Source of the DNA: Diphasiastrum complanatum
Taxonomy: Eukaryota; Streptophyta; Lycopodiopsida; Lycopodiales; Lycopodiaceae
Direction of reading: 5' to 3'
Assembly (NCBI GenBank): GCA_029204225.1
Contig: CM055094.1
Span: 28,196,107-28,260,106, forward strand
Length of the DNA: 64,000 nt
The position numbers were made by a program, and so were the translations under genes. The notes below the pieces were generated by a model that made no database searches, was not told where the DNA came from, and saw only the letters and a program-made list of their open reading frames with translations. Positions 10,241-21,500 of the stretch are shown here, piece by piece (the first letter of the stretch is position 1; every line of letters begins with the position of its first letter).

Positions 10241-12045
10241 TCGGCAAGCTCCCTTTGTCTCTCTGCCATCAATTGTGTGCCCAAGTCATCTGCAGGCATG
10301 GGATGGATGTTGTCCATAGGCAAGTCAACCTAGTGCTCCAAATTAGATATCTTCGTCTGCAAGGTTAAAATTGAGCATGTTAGGGAAACAACTGATCAGG
10401 AATTGAAACCAACATATTAGTGAGACATCAACCAACATGCTATGGGAGAATAGTCTATCACGTGCAATGCGCTTGTAATGGTCGGCAGTCTCTTGGCGAG
10501 ACGTGCGTTGGTGCTATAGAAGAACACCAACCGCTCTAGCTGACTCACTGACAGCTTGTTTCTTCTCCTCATGTGAATGAGGGCCATGTGCTCCAATTAT
10601 GCTCACACACGGAGGCAGCGCAATCCTGTGGTACGTGCAATGAAATGGTTTAGCACATCTGCATGGGTGGAATGTCATGCAAACGCACGAAGGGAGGATG
10701 AAATAAAACTGCATACCTGTGAAAGGACCCACAGTGCAAGACGCTGTATGGAGGGATAGGTGCTACCGAACATGGTCCACCAGGTAATGGGGAGCTGCCT
10801 CCTCTGTGGATCCTGAGCAGCCAGGTGTCTGTACTTGCTCATGCCGAAACGAAATGCAGCTAGCTGCTCCATGAGTCTGATAGGATCCAAACCAATGTGT
10901 GGACCCACCCTGTAGATTTACTCAAGCCAATCCTCGAGCTCTTTGTATGAGATCTGTGTCGGAGAAAGGAAGAGGGGATGTAGGATGTGTGCAACGCTGT
11001 GGATACTCCTGTGAAAGTAGTTCCACCGCGTCTCCCAGATGGACTTCATCCTGCACGTGAGAGGCATGGTGTTGGAGCTCATAGAAGTCACTAGGAAGAG
11101 AGCCTCACGGACAATGGATCTAACCCAGGGAAGTGCAGCTTTGTCCCCCATGAGAAGGTCTATCCCGTGCACTGCACAGGGGGTATGAGCGATGTGAGGG
11201 AACTCGGCCACTAGTAGGACACCCATCTGAACGCAGTTGGTGGCATTGTCCGTCACCACCGTAACGACATGTTGGGGGCCTATGGACAGATGGAAGACCT
11301 ACTGACATCAAACATGAACTCTGCAGATATGACTCTTCCCCCCTGTTGCAATCCGCGACCCTCAAAAACTGTGTGCCCATGCAGCTGGAGACCAAGATGT
11401 TGAGAGTCCATGAGGAAATTGTAAACTAGGGGCGTGCGAGCAACAGAAGGTTGCGGTGGAACCGTAGTGGCAATTGGCGGACGCGAGGGGACGGGTTCCA
11501 TTGGAATGGGTGCAGTGGGGTGGTTGAACTGTCTGAGGGGGATGAGGGGCAATGGGACGGGACGAGTATGCACTCCCTCTCCTCGTGTGTGCCAGCTAAA
11601 CAAGCAACAACTCAGGGTCAGCCACACAAGGAGCGGTGCAAAACCGAAAACACCCTCCAAAATGGTGTTCTCTCCCGCCACAAGACGTGGCCCGTAGGTG
11701 TCTAGTAGTCGCTGCTTGACGGGGACGGACATGTTGCCACAAGGGGCAACATTTATGGTGCCACCATTTTTGGCGCGTGCACCGAGCAGGTGGGCTTTAA
11801 GGCTAGTGAGGGACGCAGTGAATTCGACAAGGCAATATCGGCAATGCACGACCTTTGCACCGGTCTTGTTGGTCTTATCGGCAACCCGCCTAACAACGTC
11901 CACCTCGTCCCACAGATCGGCAAGGTCGAACTGCACCATTGTGATGGAGAAAACTAGGGAAAAAATGCAGAGGAAGCCAAAGCTGGAAAGCTGGAAAAAA
12001 AACAGTAGTGTTTAGTGTTGGAGAGACACTGAAAATGGGCCAAGG
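9939..12045 (-). pseudogene. hAT-like transposase, N-terminal and catalytic half
   Basis: Minus-strand pseudogene of the family copy at 44,901-49,225. The start codon is at 11,939 and the first 220 residues include the BED-type CRYCLVEF zinc-finger block and the [18 protein letters not shown] block. Downstream pieces match the VTDNATNC region (about 11,240), the [14 protein letters not shown] region (about 11,010) and the C-terminal dimerisation region (10,760-10,900). The tail enters a (CT)40 tract that would encode Arg-Glu repeats. Several frame changes and a deletion of the segment carrying SDGWTD break it. Its 5' leader ends near 12,045, where an oppositely oriented family fragment starts. 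The missing tail probably lies at 1-285, across the gypsy insertion. Confidence 0.78.
10157..10237. repeat. (CT)n microsatellite, about 40 units
   Basis: Pure CT dinucleotides for 81 bp. They sit at the same place in the hAT-like coding region as the short CT tract near 46,415 and the giant AG tract at 12,119. On the minus strand they read as Arg-Glu codons. Confidence 0.97.
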
Positions 12046-12114
12046 CAGCGATCCCATGCCTGCAGATGACTTGGGCACACGGTTGATGGCAGAGAGAGAG
12101 AGGGAGCTTGCCGA

Positions 12115-12607
<493 letters not shown>

Positions 12608-14533
12608 GCTTGATCACAGAGAGCCTCCATTGTATGAGGCAGATGAGCCAGTGTCAGAGGATGAGGATGAGCCCATTCGGGTTGTGTTCGCCAGATCAGA
12701 GTGGGATGAGGCGGATGATACAGGTGTTGGGCACACGCCACGGGTAGGGGCCACAGGTGCATCACGTGGCAGAGGTGGGGCACATGGCACAAGTTATACC
12801 GGGAGACAGGCAGGGCACACAGGGGGGGGCAGTGGCATATCTACATATGTCGATATGATGGAGGAGGCTCTTCATAGAGGGCAGAGTGATTTACATGCCG
12901 GTCCCGCAGCTGTTTGGATGCGTGCAGTACAGAGTCATGGACGTTACTTTGACAACACACCAGAGGAGACACCAGATGACTTTGATTGTACAGATTGGGA
13001 GGCCTTGTAGGGTCCACATGGTGCATAGGATGAGGCCCGGGTTGATCTAGATGATGGTGCACATGATGAGTCCCAGAGCCCAGAGCATTTGTATTCGGAT
13101 GCCCAGCTAGACGACTTGATTGCCACGTTCGATTTTGAGGCCCAGCAAATGCCGAGTGTGAGGGCACCCCCATCGTCTCTTGCCAGCACCACCAGTGCCA
13201 CCGATGCCATTGAGGCCTGCAGCCCCTCCATCGCCATCCACTTCTGCAGCACCAGGACTCCATGGCAGGCCACCATCTATAACCAGGTTTTCTCTTGCAG
13301 CGCCCACATCCACAATGGCTCCCCCAGTGGCAGCACCCACGTCCACAGTGGCTCCTCCAGTGGCAACACCCACTTCACATCCTCCCCCTTTGGCAGCACC
13401 CACTCCACTTGCTCCTCCTTTGGAAGCACCCAGGATGTACCAGTACCGGCTACCACAGCGCCCCTTTCAGTACATATCCGCTGTACTTGCCTCCTGCAGG
13501 GACGAACCTACACCAGTTTCTCCACAACCAGTTCCTACACCAGCAGCAGCCCCATAGGCACGCACACGGGCTCATCCTCCTCTATCAGCTGCACAGGGAT
13601 ACCCCTCTTTGGCTTCCCTATCCCAGCCGGCCTCAGCTTGGGCCCAGCCTAGCCAGCCAGGTGATTTGCGTGGGGGTGATGAGGCATTGACAGCTCCCCT
13701 CGTCCGCAAGAGACCAGGAAGGCCCAAGGGTGCACCGAACAAGAAAGGTAGAGCACAGAAACAGCCAGGGAAGAGAGGACGACCTCGCAGGGCTCCGGGT
13801 GCAGCTAGAGGTGCACTATCACATTCAGCTGGAGCAGGTCTAGGTGGTTTGGCTTGCTTGGGGGCTCATGCAGAGGCAGATTCGGAGGTTGTGGATGACG
13901 AGTCCTCCTCGGATACACAGCCCATTCCAGTTCTAGACAGGCACAAATATCGGCTGCGAGTCAGCTCGGGGCCCTGAGTTGTCTCCAAAGCATTCGTCTG
14001 AGTCAGAGCCAGAGCATTGATTGTAGCTCTGTTATTTTATTTTTAGCAGTTTGTTTTTAACAGACGGTCGACCATTGTATTCAGACCAGTTTTCACATTA
14101 TATCTAGTGTTGGACTTACTTTATTTGCTGCACATTGTGTGTGTGTCGATTTTTAAATGTGATGCTGTATTTTCAATTTTATCTCAAATTCTATGTGCGT
14201 GTGTGAATCGTATTTTCAACTAATTTCAACAGAAGAAATTGATAGCTTCACAAAAATGCACCTACAAGTTGATCATTGATGCCACAACAAACTGATAGCA
14301 CATGCACTACAAACGATCATCAATAGAGCAATTACTCCTTTTGTCACCCCTAATAAGCATTTCATAAACATATACATTACATTGCATTTAAAAGAATACA
14401 AAGATTGCATTTCACAGTACTAGGCGCGCGTTGTACAAACAAACACACTGTATATTAATTCAGCCGATGTATCAAAATAACATTACGTATCCCGCCATAC
14501 ATGGTTGGGTCTGTTTTTTACACAACTATCTAG

Positions 14534-14556
14534 CCCTAAACCCTAAACCCTAAACC
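14534..14556. repeat. Interstitial telomere-like repeat (CCCTAAA)3
   Basis: Three perfect copies of the plant telomere heptamer lie within the 3' non-coding part of the hAT-like remnant. They are too few to mark a chromosome end and may be chance or a repair patch. Confidence 0.85.
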
Positions 14557-14618
14557 GCCGAAAATTACATAACAACAGTCCGCCACATACGGCTGGACCT
14601 TATCTATTCCAAGCACTC

Positions 14619-14715
14619 CTACGAATCCTCCACTGACTCCTCGCCCAGGTCAGGTGCATTGTTCTGTCGCTCTCGCTCTGCCTCGTGGTTAGCCCGACGT
14701 CTGGCGGTACCACCG
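14619..14715 (-). pseudogene. Remnant of the hAT-linked small charged ORF
   Basis: The minus strand encodes about the last 30 residues of the small protein found intact at 44,075-44,401 (shared ANxEAERER-NNAPD and EESVED segments). An 18-bp internal deletion and direct fusion to the element terminus show that this copy is internally deleted. Its position, convergent with the transposase tail, matches the complete element. Confidence 0.75.
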
Positions 14716-14719
14716 GGTT

Positions 14720-14722
14720 CTA

Positions 14723-14766
<44 letters not shown>

Positions 14767-14778
14767 TATAGATCATAG
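14720..14778. repeat. (TA)n tract between two facing element termini
   Basis: CTATGAT, the right end of the hAT-like remnant, is followed by about 45 bp of TA-rich sequence and then ATCATAG, the left end of the MITE. The same layout recurs at 43,014-43,066 and 62,286-62,314. Confidence 0.85.
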
Positions 14779-15006
14779 TTCCAGGTGCCATGGTTTGGCA
14801 CTTGGTACGACACGTGCCATGGGTGCCGTACAGGTGCTGTGGGACTTTTGATCCATGGCACCCATGGCACATGGTGTTTTTTGTTTTAATTAAATGTTTT
14901 TTACCCCAAAAATAGCCCCGAAATCACATTAAATTTTAAAAAAAAAAAAAGGTGCGGCACCTGAACCCCCACGGCACGTGTGCCGTGTGCCGTGGGGAAC
15001 TATGAT
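14772..15006. mobile_element. 235-bp MITE with perfect 11-bp terminal inverted repeats
   Basis: The ends are ATCATAGTTCC and its exact reverse complement GGAACTATGAT. Subterminal sequence is rich in GGTGCC/GGCACC and GCCGTG/CACGGC palindromes around an AT-rich centre, and there is no coding capacity. The first seven terminal bases match those of the 6.5-kb hAT-like element (43,060-49,585), so it is probably a non-autonomous relative mobilised in trans. Confidence 0.8.
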
Positions 15007-15461
15007 ATTATTGTAGATATATGTATAATATTTATGTACTTTTTTTTTCATGCATGTCTTAGGGTGGGAAAAAAACAACAGTTTAAGGCGATAAAAAAAA
15101 TTCAAAACTCATTGCAACTTGCTGTGAACTGCGAATCCATATTATATCATATTAGTCACTATAGGGATTTCAGAAGTCCAAAAATGCAACAAACTACCAA
15201 TCCATCCAAAAACCGACATAGAGGATAGCATCTAAAGAACTTTAAAATCTGTTGTTTCATGTAAGGTTCTTAATGTTGGACAATGAGTTCGTCTTCTGTT
15301 TTTCCTTGGAGTTGCAATTATGGCCATTTTGCTTGCAAACAAAAATATGCTTTGTGCTAACAGTTTTCTTCTTGCATTTGAGTTTTATATGTGGTCTGCT
15401 ATTTTGGTTGAAAACATGAAGTTGAGAATGCTGACATGCTAGCACACATGTGCTTAAACAG
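15007..15461 (+). other. GCN1 intron sequence (no other feature seen)
   Basis: AT-rich sequence without coding potential that ends in the splice acceptor TTAAACAG before GCN1 exon 1 of this window. No earlier GCN1 exon was found in 1-15,461, so the upstream intron is at least 15 kb long, or the 5' part of the gene is elsewhere. Confidence 0.7.
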
Positions 15462-18400
15462 AGAGTTGCAGAAGCTGCAGACATAGCATGGGATCTGTAT
15501 GGCCATGAGCTGGGTATGGACTATGCTGCAGGATTAGTAGAGGCACTGTCGCACAGTAACTACAATGTGCGAGAAGCTGCTGCAGCAGGTCTAGCTGCAG
15601 CAATGGACGAGTATCCCAACACTGTACATGTAGGCTTTCAATGACACAGCCTGGATGACTAATTGAAATGGTTTGCACAGGTGATCGATAGTAGATTGTA
15701 GTTTACCTAAACTTTGTCTATTGCTGCATTAAAAGTATTGCTGTTTTGGCAGGAAACATTGTCTACTTTGTTCGCCCTCTATACGAGGGAGCTTCCCAAC
15801 GAGTCTGAGTTAGACTCTAGTTGGCAAGGAAGACAAGGTGTAGCTTTGACTTTACTTGCAGCAGCAGATCTCCTATCTTCAAAAGATCTTCCAGTTGTTT
15901 CAACATTTCTCATCTCTCGGGCATTGGTACATATGACAGCTAGTTCTAGACTTTTGGATTGTGTAGTTTTGTTCATGTTTTAGTTGTTTTGTAATTGTTC
16001 AAAGCCTCTGATACTTTCCGTTCTATAATATTTGAGTGGGTCTTACAGGCTGATGAAAACATTGATGTGCGTGTGAGGATGGTAGATGCTGGTATTGCAA
16101 TCATAGATAAGCAAGGAAAACAAAATATTGGAATGCTACTTCCAATTTTTGAGAATTATCTCAATAAGAAGGTAATGCTATGCACTATTTATGCAAGGGC
16201 TTGTTTACCTTAATCATGGTCCTGTGGTACATTTGTTTTTGTTGGATTGTCAAGAAATGTCTCATAAATCTTAAGGTATCCTATAGTTTTGAATGCTTCA
16301 AAGGAAATGATTTTTAACAAAGATGTTACCTCCAAATGATTTCATTCATCAATTTGATGGTGGCAGGCAGTCAATGAAGAGAGATATGATTTAGTGCGGG
16401 AAGGCGTTGTTATCTATATGGGAGCTTTGGCTAAGCATCTTGATTTAGTATGTTGAATGCGAATCTACTTCTGCACAAGCATCACTATTTGTAATTGATG
16501 GTAATTGTGTTCTTTGCATCACCGGTCATGTGATAACTAGAACTGCTTAACAGGATGATTCCAGAATTACTGTGATTCTTGAGAGGCTCATGGAAGTACT
16601 GAATACGCCTTCTGAGTCCGTTCAGCGTGCTGTCTCAAACTGTTTGTCACCACTGATGCAATCACGACAGGTGACATGTTTTCCAAGTTTTACGGATTCA
16701 GTAACCTGTGAATTTATCCTTTTCTGAAATGGGAGGCACATCTACCTGAATGTCACATTTTCTTCAGTGTTTGATTCTTCAATGTTGAAGAATCTGTTTA
16801 ACTAGGCCTGTAGTGGAGAGGTTTCCATAAATAATGTTCCCATGAAGTAAGATTTGTTGATAGAAATCAGGCATCCTTTCTATCCTCATGTCTTTATGTG
16901 AGTGAATCTAGTCAAAGGATCTAGCTTGTTGAGCATCAGTTTCATAACTAAAAATGAAACATAAAGTACCACCTTCTCATGGATGAAGCAATTATGGAAT
17001 TTCATGAATTTAAGATTAAACATTCACTCTTACCCAGCAAGTAGTTCAGCTCAGTCTTGTTAAGCTTTCAGACTACATACATAACTGGATGCAACCCTTT
17101 TTTTAACCCTTCTAGTCCCTAGATATTGTGTTATGCTCTTATGACCCTCTTCATGAGTGGAAAGTAAAATGAAGCTCAACAAATTCTTGTAGCTACCTCT
17201 ATTGTGTAATCTTGATTCTTTCATTGTTTTTTGCCGTAATTTATGGTATGTTGCAGTTCGTGACCTGCTAATGTTTATCTGATACCAGCGTCCAATTTTT
17301 TTTTGTCAGAGCAGAGCATGTTGTATAAGGTACTAATAGAAAAAGAGACGGGTTAGACTCAAAGTAATCACAACTGAGCATCTTATAGATATATTTCCAT
17401 CTCAGTGTCTTCTCCTGACACCTCTGCTGTTATTAATTCCTTCATCATTTACTTTTAGCAGTTGTCAAAAGTATGATAGTTTTCAAAAATATTATAGTGT
17501 TGCTAGAAAAGACTTCAAACTTTCTGCCTCTTAGTTTAACGCTTATGCTTGGGCTATCGGGAGTAACTGTTGCTCTAGCCCAGGCAACCACCATTAAGTA
17601 GATGAACATGAAGATGGACAATGTAAAGGCCCAAAAGTCATTGTAGTGACACAAGTACGCTATAGAGGTTTACTAGTATTTGAAAATTTTCTATTGACCA
17701 GAAGAAATAGAAGCTTTCCTACTTTGTCACATTGATTCTGTTATCTTTCAGGTTAATATTGAAGTACTTACAAAAAGGTTATTAGATTGTCTCTTACGAA
17801 GTGATAAGTACGGCGAACGTCGTGGAGCAGCATTTGGACTGGCAGGTGTTGTAAAAGGCCTTGGTATATCTTCTCTAAAACAGTATGGGATTATGAATGC
17901 CCTCAAAGCTGGTGTAGAAGACAGGTTTGTGAGTCAGTTTCGATTCCTTATTCCCATGCAGACCATAGTAGTTATGCTGCATTCAGCCTAAACTCAAATC
18001 CTTTCCCATATTATGTTGGCATATTATTTTTTGCAGGAACGTAGCGAAGACTCGAGAGGGTGCTTTGTTAGGTTTTGAGTGCCTGTCTGAGAAACTTGGA
18101 CGCCTCTTTGAACCGTAAGCTGGAAGTATTCTCAAGCATATGTTTTTCAAGTCAAATCAACTGAAACATAAACTTTCAGGCCAAGTGCATGCTATAGAAA
18201 TTTTCATATGATATGTATTTGGTAAAACTATAGCAAGTGTGATAGGCTATGTGTCATCGAGCACTGAACGTAATTTAAGTGAATTTCAACGTTGTCTTTT
18301 TGTAAGTCACTGCTAACATACAAATTCACCTTCGCTCTCCATGGTTCAGACATTAAGCTTTTAGAGTAATTTATTTACAGGTATGTAATCCATATACTTC

Positions 18401-18528
18401 CAGTGTTGCTGGTTTGCTTCTCGGATCCTGTAGTGGCTGTCCGGGATGCTACTGATGCAGCTGCAAGGACTATCATGTCGCAGTTAAGTGGGCAAGGAGT
18501 GAAGCTGGTATTGCCAGCACTGCTGAAG
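15462..18528 (+). CDS. GCN1: GCN1 exons 1-8 of this window
   Basis: Exons: 15,462-15,629; 15,753-15,926; 16,049-16,171; 16,367-16,447; 16,554-16,670; 17,752-17,924; 18,037-18,114; 18,381-18,528. Each is bounded by AG and GT, and the lengths keep frame (exons 6-8 sum to 133 codons). They encode HEAT repeats N-terminal to the eEF3-like region, with blocks such as [51 protein letters not shown] and [10 protein letters not shown]. Exon 8 ends LVLPALLK and continues after a 10-kb intron into [10 protein letters not shown]. Introns here are ordinary (70-1,100 bp), and the 1.1-kb intron 16,671-17,751 holds nothing recognisable. Confidence 0.93.
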
Positions 18529-21500
18529 GTCTATCTTTACTACACTCATGTTGCTTAGATATGGTATCTTATGTCTTTGGATGTCCATATTTGCCGCACA
18601 TACCATATTAACAATATGTTATTGACAGTTTTGAGCTTGGCACGGTATGTGGAGCATACGTTGACCATATGCTATTTCTCAGGAATAGTAGACACTTTGT
18701 CTTGATCCATAGATGCAGTGAGGCGGCAGACTCGTGTATTTTGAAATCAAGCTAGAGAATAACGTAGAGCTGACTCATCTTGTCATTAGGTTGCTTGGTC
18801 CGAATATTTCTTTTATATTTGTCTTACTTTCCAGGTTTGTTGGTTAAGTGAGACAATTCCCACAAATATCTTGTTGCTCTACTACTACTTTCGAAAGGAT
18901 GCCTATTGTAATTTTTTCACAAACCAACAGTTCGAACCTTGAACCATTGGTTTGAAATATCGAATCGTATTTTCCTAGTTCAAACTGGACTAGTGAAAAA
19001 AAACAATCTTGATTGGAATCAACTATCATCATCCATGTATGTCTAATGGCATAAAATTTTGATTGCAATTCGATGCTACGAGACTACCATTCTCGACTCT
19101 CAAATTTCAATGCACAAACATGTAGACAAATCAATGCACGTTCCACGAACACAATACTTACTACTAGTAATAGTATAAAGAGTTGTAAATAGTAGTTTAG
19201 ATCTTGTTTGTGTAAGAACAGAAGGCTTAGCAGTAACAATTTGAATTGGTTCACACTTCGAACTAGCCAAGATCGATTCAAATCACTTGAAACTGGACGA
19301 AGCGGCCCAATATGAACGTCCAATTCAAATCGGCCAAGAAGCATTAGCCTATTGTGCCTCTTGGAGGCTCATACCTCTTGGGAGAGCCACGTAAGGTCTC
19401 CACCCCCTTTCTCTCTCTCATTCTTTCTATTCTTCTCTCTGATAACACATGTTCTCTCTCTTCCCCTTCTCATCTTCTCTCATTTTCTACTACGTGAGGC
19501 TTTGTACATGTGTTCATTTGTAATTTATTAATTCTTTGATAATGCAATTCCTATAATCATAACAAATATTATAATTATATCTTTCCATCTCAAGATTTCT
19601 TGAAGTCCTGCACTCCAAGGTCTTCAGTAGACCTAGAATTTGCTTCAAAGATTTCTTGCCAGATACGACCAAAAATTCCATCGACTGACAAAGATCTTGA
19701 ATAGATAGACACATATCGGATTGGATCTCAACAAAGCACAAATGATTAATCTCTCCAATCCAGCTCAAAGCATGAACAACATAGTTCGACATACCCCTTT
19801 GGTACTTAATGTCAAACTGAACCACTTATATGAGTTTCGATTGGCCTTACGGTCACTTAAGTCCAAAAATATATATAAGAAATTAGTGATTTGTCATTAC
19901 TATAAATTTGGATCCATATATATAATGTCTCCAAATCTTTAGCATGTGAATGGCCTCAAAGAGTTCCTTCTCATACTTACCTATGTTGAGCTGGGTCTAA
20001 TCATTTGCTCTCAAAAGCTACTGGTCCACTATCTTGAGAAAGGATTGCTCTTATGACATAGTCAGTGGCATCCACATCGGGAGAAGTCAATTGGCCGTAG
20101 TCCGTAATGAATTGGTGAAAGAAACTTTTGAAGCCTAAATGTGAAGATGCTTGTTCTCCAAGCGCATGTACTCACCGGGTCACCTGTAATGACACCCAAT
20201 GACCTATAACATCGTCAAGTGCCTAGACTAAGGTGTGAGTTGTTCTCACTATTGGTGGTCACCTACTCACCTATTGTGGGTTGTGCCTCACCACTGGCAG
20301 TGACTTGACCCTGGCCTGCCCTGGCCCTTTTGGGGAATGTTTGGCCCCAATCATGGACCTAGCTTCTCCCATAGGGACCACTTGGGTCAAGTGATAGTCA
20401 GTAGTAGTACAACCCACACTCATATGAGGCAACTAAGTCTGTGGGCGTGTCATTGTAGGTGACATGGTGAGTAGGCTCATAATGCATTGACCAAGTCAAT
20501 CTATAGTCAATCTATAGTCAAGCAGGCAATGACTAGGGTCTGGTCCAAGGGACCATCGAGGCATGGCTGACGAACCAGGGTGATTAAACATTGAATTGGC
20601 TACAATTCATGGGAAAGACTGATATGGCATCAGTTACGAATAGAGCCATAGCTGATCTAGAGCGCTAAGCTATGAAAGCATCACATAAGCAAGACTTAAC
20701 CCTAGAAAGCAGGAAAGAGAGAGATTAAGGAGGCTAAAGAGAGAGATCAATATCATCAGCTGAATGACTAGGAAGCTTCTAGTGGCTAGGGCCCTAAAAG
20801 GAAGCTTCCAGTGGCTAGGGCCCAACAGGGAGGGATAATAGTGCACCCTCCAAGAAGGCCCCCACTCTCCAGTAATATGTCCAAATGGCCTAATAATGAA
20901 TAATAAGGCCAAAGGCCAACCAAGTTACGAATAGAGCCACAGCTGATCTATCATTAAGCTATGAAAGCATCACATAAGCAAGACTTAACCCTAGAAAGCA
21001 GGAAAGAGAGAGATTAAGGAGGCTAAAGAGAGAGATCAATATCATCAGCTGAATGACAAATGACACAGTTTCCCTACTTATAGCCAAGAGGAAGCCCTAA
21101 AAAGAAGCTTCCAGTGGCTAGGGCCCAACTGGGAGGGATAATAGTGCGCCCTCCAAGAAGGCCCCCACTCTCCAGTAATATGTCCAAATGGCCTAATAAT
21201 GAATAATAAGGCCAAAGGCCAACCATATAGTCTGAATGTCACTAATGAATAAAAAAGGGCCCAAGGCCTGCTTATGCATAAAGTAAAGTAACTGTAAATG
21301 TAAATGGACGCGGCGAATGTAATGAGCCGAGTCCATAACTAACCATATAGTCTGAATGTCACTAATGAATAAAAAAGGGCCCAAGGCCTGCTTATGCATA
21401 AAGTAAAGTACTGTAAATGTAAATGGACGCGGCGAATGTAATGAGCCGAGTCCATAACTCTCCCCGACACAAGAAAAAGACCCAACTGCTGAAAAGATAA

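Noticed and set aside
14534-14556. Telomere or chromosome end
   Set aside because: Only three heptamers, embedded in transposon sequence with unique DNA on both sides.
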